A stretch of DNA of 64,000 nucleotides from Barnesiella merdipullorum (lineage in GTDB: Bacteria; Bacteroidota; Bacteroidia; Bacteroidales; Barnesiellaceae): contig DXBT01000007.1 of assembly GCA_019116365.1 (NCBI GenBank), forward strand, positions 83,479-147,478. Direction: 5' to 3'. The notes beneath the pieces were generated by a model that was not told the origin of the DNA, searched no databases, and saw nothing but the letters and a program-made list of their open reading frames with translations. The position numbers were made by a program, and so were the translations under genes. Numbering within the stretch: position 1 is the stretch's first letter; the number at the start of each line of letters is the position of its first letter. This document shows, piece after piece, positions 51,980 to 61,096 of this stretch.

Positions 51980-52888
51980 ATGCGTGCGACTAATCGGGTG
52001 GTGAATCCTCAACGGCTGGTTCATATCCCTTTTTGCAAGACCGAGTGTGGAACCGATTTCTATATCAACACGGGCGATTGTCGGGAGATTGCAGGGGTAT
52101 TGACTGAGAATCGACGGTTTGAAACCGATTTTTTTGAATTTTTCTTTTTCCGTAAAGGGCGTGGCTATCTGCTTTTGGAGACTCGCAAGTTGGAGCTACA
52201 CGACAATATGGTGTTGTTGCTTTCGCCTCATCAGCAGCAAGAGTGGGTGGTTGACGAATCACAGTTGGAATACAGGTTTCTTATATTCAGAGAGGATTTT
52301 ACGCGTACATTTATTGCCGACAAGTTCTTTATGTACAGGTTGCTTTACTGTTACCAAACCGATACTCCTCCCTGTTTTCTGACCGATGACGCTCGGTTGG
52401 ATGAGTATGAAGGTATTTTGGCGAAGATACAGCGTGAGTTGCTGCGGCCCGATAATGATAGCTACCATATCATAGTTTCCCTGTTATATTATTTGCTGAT
52501 GCTGCTGAATCGCGAGTATGCCTCACGCTATGCACTCCCGGTCGATTTGTCTAAAAATAATTATGCTTTTCGGTTCAAAGATATGCTCGAGCAGCATATC
52601 TATGAGAAGCAACGGGTGATTGAATATGCCGATTTGTTGCAGATCAGTCGAGTCACATTGAATCATGCGGTGAAGGCTCAGTTTGGTGTGTCGGCCAATC
52701 ACCTGTTGAAGCAGCGGTTGTTGGCTGCACTCAAGAATGAGTTTTTGTTTTCCAATCGTTCGATAACCGAGTTGGCCGATTTGTTCCATTTTTCCGATGC
52801 GAGTCATCTGATGCGTTTCTTCAAGCAACAGACAGGGAAGACGTTTACTCAGTATTATCAGGATTATCGAGCAGGTAATTATGAATAG
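51980..52888 (+). CDS. AraC-family transcriptional regulator
   Basis: 302 residues. N-terminal cupin-like sensing domain (about 1-170), C-terminal double HTH (about 205-298) with QISRVTLNHAVKAQFGVSANHLLKQRLL and the second helix-turn-helix SITELADLFHFSDASHLMRFFKQQTGKTFTQY. The gene is AT-rich relative to its neighbours. No obvious target is adjacent: the upstream gene is divergent radical SAM, and a strong terminator follows. Ligand unknown. Confidence 0.88.
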   Translation: MRATNRVVNPQRLVHIPFCKTECGTDFYINTGDCREIAGVLTENRRFETDFFEFFFFRKGRGYLLLETRKLELHDNMVLLLSPHQQQEWVVDESQLEYRFLIFREDFTRTFIADKFFMYRLLYCYQTDTPPCFLTDDARLDEYEGILAKIQRELLRPDNDSYHIIVSLLYYLLMLLNREYASRYALPVDLSKNNYAFRFKDMLEQHIYEKQRVIEYADLLQISRVTLNHAVKAQFGVSANHLLKQRLLAALKNEFLFSNRSITELADLFHFSDASHLMRFFKQQTGKTFTQYYQDYRAGNYE

Positions 52889-52900
52889 CTCTATGAGAAA

Positions 52901-52940
52901 AAACTCAGGCCTGCCGGAACAGTCCGGTAGGCCTGAGTTT
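52901..52940. terminator. Bidirectional terminator between the AraC gene and pfkA
   Basis: AAACTCAGGCCTGCCGGA (52901-52918) pairs with TCCGGTAGGCCTGAGTTT (52923-52940) with one G-T pair and a 4-base loop. Confidence 0.88.
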
Positions 52941-53026
52941 GGTGATTTCGGGCGAGTGGCCCCGTGTCAAGGGTCTTATCTCGCTTTCCCCTATGTTTGG
53001 GCTTTTGGGTGTTACTCTTCCCGGTC

Positions 53027-54007
53027 TTAGATCGAGAGTTTGCGCAGGGTGTTGAGCAACTCGCGGTCGATGGGCTTGTCATTCTTGATAGCCTTGTTGA
53101 AGGGGATGTATTCGATTTCGTTGTTGCGGATACCGATCATGACGTTGCGCTGGTCTTCGAGCAGGGCATCGATGGCAGCTGCGCCCATACGGCTGGCCAG
53201 GATACGGTCGTGGGCCGTGGGTGAACCGCCTCGCTGGATGTGGCCCAGGATGGTTACTCGCACGTCGTATTGGGGATACTCCTTTTGTACGCGCTCGGCC
53301 AGGTGCATGGCACCACCGGTGATGGGGCTTTCGGCCACGAGCACGATACTACTGTTTTTCGATTTGCGGAATCCGTTTTTGATGAGCTCCTCGAGCTGAT
53401 CGACCTCGGTCGAGATTTCGGGGATGATGGCGGCCTCGGCTCCGGTAGCGATGGCTCCGTTGAGGGCGAGGAACCCGGCATCGCGGCCCATGACCTCGAT
53501 GAAGAAGAGTCGCTCGTGCGAGGTGGCCGTGTCGCGAATCTTATCGACGGCCTCCATGATGGTGTTGAGGGCGGTATCGTAGCCGATGGTGGTATCGGTA
53601 CCGAAGAGGTCGTTGTCGATGGTGCCGGGCAGACCTACGATGGGAAAGTTGTACTCGGTGGCAAAGATGCGTGCACCGGTGAGTGTACCGTCGCCGCCGA
53701 TGACTACGAGTGCGTCAATACCTTCCTTGACCAGCGTGTCGTAGGCGATCTTACGGCCTTCGGCTGTTTTGAACTCCTGGCAACGGGCGGTCTTCAGGAT
53801 GGTACCGCCTTGTTGTATGATGTTACTTACGTTTTGCGTTTTGAAGGGTGCTATCTCGCCCGTGATGAGCCCTTTGTAGCCCCGATAAATGCCTTTTACC
53901 TCAAATCCGTTATAGATGGCTGCACGGGTTACCGCGCGAATGGCCGCGTTCATTCCGGGTGCATCGCCGCCGGAAGTCAAGATACCTATACATTTAATTT
54001 GCGACAT
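53027..54007 (-). CDS. pfkA: ATP-dependent 6-phosphofructokinase
   Basis: 326 residues; commits fructose-6-phosphate to glycolysis. Motifs: GILTSGGDAPGMNAAIRAV (ATP loop), GGDGTLTGA, GLPGTIDNDLFGTDTTIGYDTA (active site) and the EVMGRDAGFLAL region. The G after GGDGT and the small residue pattern fit ATP- rather than PPi-dependent enzymes. CAAAGATA at 54033-54040 gives TATCTTTG on its strand, a separate promoter from the porQ-cmk-ispH operon. Confidence 0.96.
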   Translation of the reverse strand: MSQIKCIGILTSGGDAPGMNAAIRAVTRAAIYNGFEVKGIYRGYKGLITGEIAPFKTQNVSNIIQQGGTILKTARCQEFKTAEGRKIAYDTLVKEGIDALVVIGGDGTLTGARIFATEYNFPIVGLPGTIDNDLFGTDTTIGYDTALNTIMEAVDKIRDTATSHERLFFIEVMGRDAGFLALNGAIATGAEAAIIPEISTEVDQLEELIKNGFRKSKNSSIVLVAESPITGGAMHLAERVQKEYPQYDVRVTILGHIQRGGSPTAHDRILASRMGAAAIDALLEDQRNVMIGIRNNEIEYIPFNKAIKNDKPIDRELLNTLRKLSI

Positions 54008-54152
54008 AACCTATAATATTTAGTTCTTTGGGCAAAGATAAAGATAAAAATCGAATAACCGATACGGAATAAATAACGATAGTTGTAAATAAATGTTTCA
54101 TTGGGGGTAGAAACAGAATCGCCCCCGTGAAGATGATGCTTGTCTGTATGGT

Positions 54153-55055
54153 TCACTCGGGTTGCTTTTCGGGAGAACTGACGGATGTCTCGCCCTCGAG
54201 CAGACGGGCTACATAGTCTTGTACTTCGGTCATGAGCCAGCGGGGGGTGGAGGTGGCCCCGCAGATGCCGATGCTCTCTTTCCCCTCGAGCCAGGCAGGG
54301 TCGATCTCGGAGATGTCGGAGACGAGGTGCGACTGGGGGTTGACCTGCTGGCACTCGCCGAAGAGTACGCGTCCGTTGGAACTTTTCTTGCCGCAGACGA
54401 AGAGCACGAGGTCGTGGCGACGGGCAAACTCGCGGATGTTGGGGATGCGGTTGGCGACCTGCCGGCAGATGGTGTCGAACGATTCGAAGCGTCCGTCGGG
54501 TTTCAGGTGCTTTATCTCATCGACAATGTGGCGGAATCCTTCGACCGACTTGGTGGTTTGCGAGTAGAGGAGCAGTTTCTTGTCGAGGTCTATTTTGCCG
54601 AGGTCGTGGTCGTTCTCGATAACGACGGCCTGGCCGTGAGTCTGGCCTACGAGTCCGTTCACTTCGGCATGGCCGGTCTTGCCATAGATGACGATTTGCG
54701 CTTCGCCGGGCGGGTTGGAGTCGTAGGCGGTTTTGATTTTGCGTTGCAGTTGCAGCACTACGGGGCAGGTGGCGTCGATAATTTCGATGTGGTTCTCGGC
54801 GGCGATGCGGTAGGTTTCGGGGGGCTCGCCGTGAGCCCGCAACAGCACCTTGACGTTGTGCAGTTGCTTGAGCTGTTCGTGGTCGATGGTGATGAGTCCT
54901 TTGGCCTTGAGCCGTTCCACCTCGTTGCTGTTGTGGACAATATCGCCCAGGCAGTAGAGGTGACCGGTGCGGTCGAGCTCCTCTTCGGCCTTGCGTATGG
55001 CGGTGACTACTCCAAAACAGAATCCCGAGTGTTCGTCGATTTCTATGCGTGCCAT
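54153..55055 (-). CDS. ispH: 4-hydroxy-3-methylbut-2-enyl diphosphate reductase
   Basis: 300 residues; last step of the MEP isoprenoid pathway. Three cluster cysteines are visible in SGFCFGVVTAIRKAEE, DATCPVVLQLQRKI and GICGATSTPRWL; HSNEVERLKAKG and RAHGEPPETY are further family motifs. About 28 bases downstream of cmk on the same strand. The polyprenyl synthetase at 57.3 kb uses its products. Confidence 0.94.
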   Translation of the reverse strand: MARIEIDEHSGFCFGVVTAIRKAEEELDRTGHLYCLGDIVHNSNEVERLKAKGLITIDHEQLKQLHNVKVLLRAHGEPPETYRIAAENHIEIIDATCPVVLQLQRKIKTAYDSNPPGEAQIVIYGKTGHAEVNGLVGQTHGQAVVIENDHDLGKIDLDKKLLLYSQTTKSVEGFRHIVDEIKHLKPDGRFESFDTICRQVANRIPNIREFARRHDLVLFVCGKKSSNGRVLFGECQQVNPQSHLVSDISEIDPAWLEGKESIGICGATSTPRWLMTEVQDYVARLLEGETSVSSPEKQPE

Positions 55056-55083
55056 CTGTTCTCTCTCCTTTCGTTGTCGCGGT

Positions 55084-55785
55084 TTATTGCAGTTTGGCCA
55101 AAGCCTCGTTGTATCGGGCCAGGAGCCAGGCGTCCTGTTCGTCGAGGGTCATGTGCGAGTTGTCGAGCAGAATGGCATCGTCGGCCCGGCGCAGGGGGCT
55201 CTCCTGGCGAGTCTGGTCTATGTGGTCGCGCTTGTTGATGTTGGCCACCACTTCGTCGAAATCGACGGCTACGCCTTTGGCTCTGAGTTCATCGACCCGG
55301 CGTTGGGCTCGGGTCTCGGCCGATGCGGTGACAAAGATTTTCAGCTCGGCCCGGGGGAATACGGTGGTGCCGATGTCGCGGCCGTCCATCACGATGCCCT
55401 TGCGCTCGCCCATCTTCTGCTGGGCGGCGACCATGGCGGTGCGCACGAAGGGTATGGCGCTCACGGGACTCACCTTGTCCGATACCCGCATGGAGCGAAT
55501 CTCCTGCTCCACGTCGGTGCCGTTGAGGAAGGTGTGAGTCTTGCCCGAGGCAGGGTCGGTGCGGAAGTCGATGTGGATATCGTCCATGTGCGATTGCAGG
55601 GCCCGGGTATCGACGGTGTCGCCGTCGATGAGGTTGTGGTCGAGACAGTAGAGGGTGACGGCGCGGTACATGGCGCCGCTGTCGATATAGATATAGCCAA
55701 TGCGACGGGCCAGAGCCTTGGCCATGGTACTTTTGCCGCAGGATGAGAATCCGTCGATGGCGATGATGATGCGAGGTTTGTCCAT
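55084..55785 (-). CDS. cmk: Cytidylate kinase
   Basis: 233 residues; phosphorylates CMP/dCMP. P-loop IAIDGFSSCGKSTMAKALA, the YIDSGAMYRAVTLYCL motif, MDGRDIGTTVFP and the CMP-binding insert region. Between porQ (9 bases upstream) and ispH (28 bases downstream), so a three-gene operon. porQ-cmk adjacency is common in Bacteroidota. Confidence 0.95.
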   Translation of the reverse strand: MDKPRIIIAIDGFSSCGKSTMAKALARRIGYIYIDSGAMYRAVTLYCLDHNLIDGDTVDTRALQSHMDDIHIDFRTDPASGKTHTFLNGTDVEQEIRSMRVSDKVSPVSAIPFVRTAMVAAQQKMGERKGIVMDGRDIGTTVFPRAELKIFVTASAETRAQRRVDELRAKGVAVDFDEVVANINKRDHIDQTRQESPLRRADDAILLDNSHMTLDEQDAWLLARYNEALAKLQ

Positions 55786-55794
55786 ATGAAGTTG

Positions 55795-56823
55795 TTATTT
55801 TTTGAATTCAAACAGGTTGACCGAGAGGTTCACCATGAGGGTGGTGGCTCCCGTGTGTTGTTGGGCCAGGGCGACGCCGAGACCGAACATCCGCACCCTG
55901 ATACCGCCGCCGATGCTGAATCCCGAGAGGAAGTTGCGGCTGGCCGTCTTCATGTCGGTGCGGGTCTTGTAGTTGTATCCCAGCCCGAAGTAGAGCCGGT
56001 CGGTAGGCAGATACTCCACGCCGAAGATGAGGTGGCGGAAGAGGTTATCGACAAAGCCACTCTTCTCGACAATGTCGGTGCTGCCCGTGTAGGAGCTGCT
56101 TTCGATGGTGGGGTAGGGTAACTTCCAGCGGGTGAGGTTGCGGGCGGTGACCGATATGCGTATGGGGGCATGCTCGAGGCTTTGGGTATAGCCAATCTGC
56201 AGGTCGAAGGGCATACGCTCGAAGGTCTCGTTGTAACGCTTGATTTGGCCTCCCAGGTTGCGGGCTACGAGTGAGAGCGACAGGTCGTTGTCGGCGTTGT
56301 AGTAGTTGAGTCCCAGATCGACGGCAAGAGCCCACGAGGTGTATTGTTCGTAGGAGGAGTAGATGACCTTGGCATTGACACCGCCGCGCAGCGTGGTGGT
56401 GATGTCGTGCGAATAGATGCCGTTGAACACGATATCCTTGGGCGAAAACTCGCCGGTGATGACGCCGGTCTCGTCGGCGCTCTTCATCTTGCCGTAGCCG
56501 TAGTACTGGATGCCGGCAGCCCAGGCTCCCCGTTCACCAGCCGCTTTGCCAAAGGTGACGCCGGCCAGGTTGATGCCGCCCACATACTTCATGTAGTTGA
56601 GCCCCAGTTGCAGGTCGGCTTCGGGCCCCAGCAGGGCGGGATTCTGGTTGACGAGGTTGATGTCCTCGTCGATGACCGATATGTTGGTACCCCCCAGGGC
56701 ATAGGCGTGGGTCGAGGTGGGGATATTGAGGAAGTCGAACGAACTCGTTCCCTCTTGTCCCCGCCCGATCAGGCAGGTGGCGAGTGCCAGCAGTACCGAT
56801 ATGTATCGAATCCAATATTTCAT
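55795..56823 (-). CDS. porQ: PorQ, type IX secretion outer-membrane protein
   Basis: 342 residues: signal peptide (about 1-21), then a FadL/PorV-like beta-barrel, beginning SSFDFLNIPTSTHAYALGGTNISV and ending LSVNLFEFKK. PorQ anchors with PorU/PorV/PorZ in the attachment complex of T9SS in Porphyromonas gingivalis. Many gut Bacteroidales keep porQ but lack a complete T9SS. The frame continues upstream through a tandem repeat, but that extension is repeat translation and lies beyond the promoter; the ATG at 56823 is chosen. Confidence 0.9.
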   Translation of the reverse strand: MKYWIRYISVLLALATCLIGRGQEGTSSFDFLNIPTSTHAYALGGTNISVIDEDINLVNQNPALLGPEADLQLGLNYMKYVGGINLAGVTFGKAAGERGAWAAGIQYYGYGKMKSADETGVITGEFSPKDIVFNGIYSHDITTTLRGGVNAKVIYSSYEQYTSWALAVDLGLNYYNADNDLSLSLVARNLGGQIKRYNETFERMPFDLQIGYTQSLEHAPIRISVTARNLTRWKLPYPTIESSSYTGSTDIVEKSGFVDNLFRHLIFGVEYLPTDRLYFGLGYNYKTRTDMKTASRNFLSGFSIGGGIRVRMFGLGVALAQQHTGATTLMVNLSVNLFEFKK

Positions 56824-56840
56824 AATTCCTTTTCGAGGGT

Positions 56841-56872
56841 CAAAGATAGTGAAAGGCGAGCGCCGAGGCAAA
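56841..56872 (-). promoter_or_regulatory. porQ-cmk-ispH promoter within repeat copy 1
   Basis: On the minus strand TTTG (56869-56872), a 20-base spacer and TATCTTTG (56841-56848), a full consensus promoter. Copies 2 and 3 of the same repeat carry TATCTTTT instead, so they are weakened duplicates. Confidence 0.7.
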
Positions 56873-57090
56873 CGGAAAACACAGTTTTCAAGTTTGACAG
56901 GGCCGAGCCGCATCCTTTCTTCTGAAAAGATAGTGAAAGGCGAGTGCCGAGACAAACGGAAAACACAGTTTTCAAGTTTGACAGGGTCGAGCCGCATCCT
57001 TTCTTCTGAAAAGATATGAAAGACGAGTGCCGAGACAAACGGAAAACACAGATTTCAAGTTTGACAGGGCCGAGCCCTATTTCACTCTTC
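56842..57090. repeat. Three tandem copies of an 84-bp repeat
   Basis: Copies begin at 56842, 56926 and 57010; the period is 84. Copies 1 and 2 are near-identical; copy 3 is more divergent and slightly shorter. Each includes AACGGAAAACACAG and TTCAAGTTTGACAGGG. The unit carries the porQ promoter and has relatives elsewhere (36146-36195). This makes up most of the 435-base gene-free stretch 56824-57258. Confidence 0.9.
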
Positions 57091-57258
57091 CGTAACGAAA
57101 ACCGGGACAAACGATTTCCAATGTATTAATAACGGGAAAAAGGCCGATAAAGTATATCGCTCGTAAACTTATCGGGCTCGAGCTTGTTCGACTCGGCAGA
57201 AATAACTAAATTTGACCTCTATTCTATGTGAAACATAAAAATTCGAAGAAGACAATTT

Positions 57259-58233
57259 ATGGAAGGTTTGCAAAAATATTTCGATACGATAGAGTCGGCA
57301 CTTGCGCAGATCGAGTATGCCCCGTCGCCCGACGGACTGTATGCCCCGGTGCGTTACGAACTGTCATTGGGGGGGAAACGGGTGCGCCCGCTGCTGGCTC
57401 TGCTGGCCTGCGAGATGTTCGGCGGTGATTGTCGCCAGGCCCTCGATGCGGCCGTGGGGCTGGAGGTGTTTCACAACTTCACCCTCTTGCACGACGATGT
57501 GATGGACAAGGCCGATGTGCGTCGGGGTAAGCCTACGGTGCACAAGGTGTGGGACGAGAATACGGCTATACTCTCGGGCGACGCCATGCAGATTATTGCC
57601 TTCCGTTACATAGCCCGCACACCGGCTCCACACACGACGCAGGTTATCGACTGGTTCCTGAAAACGGCCCTCGAGATTTGCGAGGGACAGCAGTTCGACA
57701 TGGAGTTTGAGAGCCGCGACGATGTGACCGAGGCCGAGTATATCGAGATGATACGCCTCAAGACGGCCGTGCTGCTGGGCGGTGCCCTGAAGATTGGTGC
57801 CATCATAGGTGGTGCCGGTGCCGACGATGCCGACCGCATCTACCGCTTTGGCGAGTCGTTGGGGCTGGCCTTCCAGTTGCAGGACGACTGGCTCGATGTC
57901 TATGGCGACCCGGCCCGTTTCGGCAAGAAGATTGGCGGCGATATTCTCAACAACAAGAAGACCTACATGCTCATCAACGCCCAGCGACGGGCCCAGGGCG
58001 CCGATGCCGAGGAGCTGTCGCGCTGGCTGTCGGCTACCGATTACGACCCGGCCGAGAAGATTGCGGCCGTGACCGCCCTCTACAATCGGGTGGGTGCGGG
58101 TGACCTGTGTCTGCAACAAGTCGATGCATACAGCCGTCGTGCCATCGAGGCGTTGCAGCAGATTGCCGTACCCGAGGAGGCCAAGCAACCTCTGTATGAC
58201 CTGGCCCAATCGCTTATCAAACGAGACCATTGA
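57259..58233 (+). CDS. Polyprenyl (isoprenyl diphosphate) synthetase
   Basis: 324 residues. First aspartate-rich motif LLHDDVMDKADVRRG, second LQDDWLDVYGD, plus GGKRVRPLL. Trans-type chain elongation of IPP with allylic diphosphates; the small/medium residues before the first motif (HNFTLL) suggest short to medium chains such as GPP/FPP/GGPP, but chain length is not certain. First of a three-gene run with a hypothetical and tatD. ispH nearby supplies substrate. Confidence 0.93.
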   Translation: MEGLQKYFDTIESALAQIEYAPSPDGLYAPVRYELSLGGKRVRPLLALLACEMFGGDCRQALDAAVGLEVFHNFTLLHDDVMDKADVRRGKPTVHKVWDENTAILSGDAMQIIAFRYIARTPAPHTTQVIDWFLKTALEICEGQQFDMEFESRDDVTEAEYIEMIRLKTAVLLGGALKIGAIIGGAGADDADRIYRFGESLGLAFQLQDDWLDVYGDPARFGKKIGGDILNNKKTYMLINAQRRAQGADAEELSRWLSATDYDPAEKIAAVTALYNRVGAGDLCLQQVDAYSRRAIEALQQIAVPEEAKQPLYDLAQSLIKRDH

Positions 58234-58264
58234 TTCACCTTCTCACCGAAACCTCAGTATCGTC

Positions 58265-58969
58265 ATGCCCTATCGCCGATTGCCCAATACCGACAAAGCC
58301 CGCATCACCGCTCTCGAGAAGGCGGTGGCGATGGAGCACGCCTACGACGTGGAGCATCAGGCGGCTTCGTACAAGACACTGAACGAGGCGAGGGCCCTGT
58401 TGCGGCGCTTCAAGAGTGCCGTGGAGCAGTTCCAGTATTGCTATACGGCACAAGCCGAAGCCAGCCGGCAATATCAGGCACATCTGAAGATGGCGCGGCT
58501 TTACATCTCGCATTTCATCCAGGTGCTCAACCTGGCAGTGGTACGCAACGAGGTGCGCAAGGAGCACAAGCTCTTCTACGGCCTCGACCCCGACGACTTT
58601 GCCGTGCCCGACCTCACGAGCGAGAAGCATATCCTCGTGTGGGGCGAGCGGCTTATCGAGGGGGAGCGCGAGCGGCTTTCGCACGGAGGGGCTCCCATCT
58701 ACAACCCCACGATTGCCAAAGTGACCGTGCACTACGATATTTTCAAGGATGCCTACCGTGAGCAGCAGAACTACAAGCTCAACACGACCCGCTCACAGTC
58801 GGGGCTCGATGCGCTGCGCGAGGAGGCCGACCGCATCATTCTTGACCTTTGGAACCAGGTCGAGGCCTATTATGCCGCTTGGCCGCCGGCCGAGCGGTTG
58901 GCCCGTTGTCAGGCCTATGGCATCGTCTATTATTACCGAAGCGGAGAAAAACGACCCGAAAATGATTGA
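58265..58969 (+). CDS. Conserved protein of unknown function
   Basis: 234 residues, soluble, strongly helical (about residues 10-100 coil-prone: ALEKAVAMEHAYDVEHQAASYKTLNEARALLRRF) with many Tyr and charged residues. I recognise no family. It starts 31 bases after the polyprenyl synthetase and overlaps tatD by 8 bases (58962-58969), suggesting co-translation. ATG 58265 chosen. Confidence 0.75.
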   Translation: MPYRRLPNTDKARITALEKAVAMEHAYDVEHQAASYKTLNEARALLRRFKSAVEQFQYCYTAQAEASRQYQAHLKMARLYISHFIQVLNLAVVRNEVRKEHKLFYGLDPDDFAVPDLTSEKHILVWGERLIEGERERLSHGGAPIYNPTIAKVTVHYDIFKDAYREQQNYKLNTTRSQSGLDALREEADRIILDLWNQVEAYYAAWPPAERLARCQAYGIVYYYRSGEKRPEND

Positions 58970-59729
58970 TACACATACCCATATTTATCTCGAAGAGTTT
59001 GACGAAGACCGCGCCGAGGTGGTGCGTCGTGCCCGCGAGGCAGGTGTGGAGCGGATGATTCTGCCCAATGTCGATCTTGATACGGTGGCTGCCATGCAGG
59101 CCACCCATGATCTTTACCCCGGCTATTGCCGCATGGCCATGGGGCTGCACCCCACCTCGGTCGATGCCGACTATCGCGAGCGGCTCGACCAGACCCACCG
59201 GTTGCTGCTGGCTGGCGACTACTGTGCCGTGGGCGAGATAGGTCTCGACCTCTATTGGGACAAGAGTTTCGCCCGGGAACAGGAGGAGGCTTTTGCCGTG
59301 CAGACGGGTTGGGCCGTCGAGCTCGACCTGCCCGTGATTATCCACTGTCGCGATGCCTTTGCCGAGATGGTAGCGCTGCTGCAGTCGGGGCGTGTGCCGT
59401 CGTTCCGGGGGGTATTCCACAGCTTCACCGGTACGGCCGACGAGGTGCGCACTCTGCGCACGTTGGGCGACTACTACTTTGGGATAAACGGCATCGTCAC
59501 CTTCAAGAACGCCCACCTCGAAGAGATGGTGCGTGAGGTAGGCATCGACCGCCTTCTGCTCGAGACCGATGCTCCCTACCTGGCCCCTGTGCCTTACCGG
59601 GGCAAGCGCAACGAGCCGTCGTATCTGCCCCGCATGGCCCAGCGCATAGCTGATATTCTGGGTGCGACGTTTGCCGAGGTCGAGTCGGCTACCACGGCCA
59701 ATGCCTTCCGCCTGTTCGGGGAGTGGTGA
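58962..59729 (+). CDS. tatD: TatD-family metal-dependent hydrolase/DNase
   Basis: 255 residues; amidohydrolase fold. MIDTHTHIY (HxH metal site), AVGEIGLDLYWD, VIIHCRDAF, GVFHSFTGT and LLLETDAPYLAPVPYRGKRNEP are all present. TatD proteins are 3'-5' DNases with roles in repair and DNA turnover. The start at 58962 overlaps the preceding hypothetical. Confidence 0.94.
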   Translation: MIDTHTHIYLEEFDEDRAEVVRRAREAGVERMILPNVDLDTVAAMQATHDLYPGYCRMAMGLHPTSVDADYRERLDQTHRLLLAGDYCAVGEIGLDLYWDKSFAREQEEAFAVQTGWAVELDLPVIIHCRDAFAEMVALLQSGRVPSFRGVFHSFTGTADEVRTLRTLGDYYFGINGIVTFKNAHLEEMVREVGIDRLLLETDAPYLAPVPYRGKRNEPSYLPRMAQRIADILGATFAEVESATTANAFRLFGEW

Positions 59730-59740
59730 TACGACGAGTC

Positions 59741-59849
59741 ATTCCGCACCGTGATGCGGAATCCAGAAAATACCGGCAAATAAGTATATATGCAGGAGTC
59801 ATTTCCCACTCATTCACCTCCTGGGCCCCGCATCGTTGTGAGGGGTGAC
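59741..59849. repeat. REP-like repeat cluster, left copy
   Basis: ATTCCGCA/TGCGGAAT hairpin (59741-59762), then a 58-base segment (59792-59849) that recurs with few changes at 61097-61154; both contain CCCCGCATCGTTGTG and end GGGGTGAC. Lies just downstream of tatD. Confidence 0.7.
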
Positions 59850-59957
59850 ACGCTGCTTCATTTTCGTCTCTATTCGCTTGGATATGTGCCGGGAAATACA
59901 TACCTTGACGCATGAAAATAAGACGTTGTACTTTCGGTATATATTAAATCCAATGCT

Positions 59958-60479
59958 ATGAAATCTAAGTATGCAATTTTGATGGGTGTAATCTTCCTCC
60001 TATTATCGGCACCGTTATGGGGGCAGGTATCTAATGACGAGTCAAAGAGAGAAAGAGGGTACCTGCAGGTGCCGGAGCTTGTCTTTAAAGACTCTCTGTT
60101 CTTTCAACGTATAGATTCTCTTGTTTTTAATTCGATTTGTTTCAACTTGCATAAGTTGGATAAAGGTAATTTTGAGGTATGTTACGTTGATTCGGAAGAG
60201 CCCTGGCTGAGATTTGATTTATATCCCGAATTTGAATTTTGCGGAGGTACAATAACCGGATATTTTGAATATAAAAATTTTTCTTTCGTTTGGTATGGAG
60301 TTATTCCCGATTCGCTATGCGAGGTATCAGACAGGAAACGGGAGTTCTCCTATTGGAAAGGAGAGAATGGAGATTCGGTTATCTCCGTGTATTTGAGTTA
60401 CGTCGAGGGCTCGATACAATCTATGGGAATGGATTGCCCCGATTTGGATATGAAGCGTTCATTCTATGGTGAGGACTAA
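59958..60479 (+). CDS. Secreted protein of unknown function, paralogue A
   Basis: 173 residues: signal peptide ending ...SAPLWGQ (about 23), then a protein with KDSLFFQRIDSLVFNS, ITGYFEYKNFSFVWYG and conserved cysteines. It shares these segments with the next gene, so the two are tandem paralogues. AT-richer than its surroundings. No family recognised. The pair is flanked by REP-like repeats. Confidence 0.75.
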   Translation: MKSKYAILMGVIFLLLSAPLWGQVSNDESKRERGYLQVPELVFKDSLFFQRIDSLVFNSICFNLHKLDKGNFEVCYVDSEEPWLRFDLYPEFEFCGGTITGYFEYKNFSFVWYGVIPDSLCEVSDRKREFSYWKGENGDSVISVYLSYVEGSIQSMGMDCPDLDMKRSFYGED

Positions 60480-60499
60480 CAAAATTCTGTTTAACGGCT

Positions 60500-60985
60500 A
60501 TGAAAAAGTGTATGATTTATGTGTTGCTGTCACTGATAGGTGTACCAACCATACAGGCCCAAATGCTGACCTATGAAGAGATAGTGAAAAAAATCACGGT
60601 CTATATGCCCGAAATGAATATAAAAGACTCGGTCTTTTTACAAGAGATAGACTCCAAGATTTTCAATTCGGGTTGCGCTTGCTTGGACTACGAAGGTGCC
60701 GATGTATTTAGTGTTAAATCGAAAAGGCAAGACGATGGAAGCTATTATCTCATATTCTCGATATCCTCCTCTCCAGGAGCCAGGGATGGAACGGGATATT
60801 TCGAATACAACGATTTCCTTTTTGTTTGGCATGGTGATCTTCCTCCATATCTATATGAACGAACGGGGAAAAAAAGAAGATTCACATATCAACAATATGT
60901 CCCAACTATAATATGTGATTGGGGAGATTTCTATTTCAAATACTCTCGTGGAAAGATGGAGATAACCGGGCTGGGGTGCTGGTGA
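60500..60985 (+). CDS. Secreted protein of unknown function, paralogue B
   Basis: 161 residues: signal peptide ending ...IQAQ (about 21), then KDSVFLQEIDSKIFNS and GTGYFEYNDFLFVWHGDLPP, which align with paralogue A. Several Cys (GCACLDY; C-terminal GLGCW) could form disulfides. It follows paralogue A by 20 bases and is probably in the same transcript. Function unknown. Confidence 0.75.
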   Translation: MKKCMIYVLLSLIGVPTIQAQMLTYEEIVKKITVYMPEMNIKDSVFLQEIDSKIFNSGCACLDYEGADVFSVKSKRQDDGSYYLIFSISSSPGARDGTGYFEYNDFLFVWHGDLPPYLYERTGKKRRFTYQQYVPTIICDWGDFYFKYSRGKMEITGLGCW

Positions 60986-61096
60986 TAACTTATGAGCCGT
61001 AACCGGTTTTTGTATGATAATCAGGAGAAACGACATGGCGTTACCGCCATTCCGTATCGAGATGAGAAATTCAGGAATACCGGCAGACGAATACCT

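Noticed and set aside
55795..56997. An N-terminally extended porQ reading into the 84-bp repeats
   Set aside because: The extension is translated repeat with no signal peptide at its start and begins upstream of the promoter core at 56841-56872.
56820..57110. Small minus-strand frame through the tandem repeat as a repeat protein
   Set aside because: The 84-base period makes any frame continuous; no signal or start context supports it.
59689..59913. Short frames within the REP-like repeats (also 61021-61248)
   Set aside because: They are translations of palindromic repeat DNA, recur with the repeat, and lack start context.
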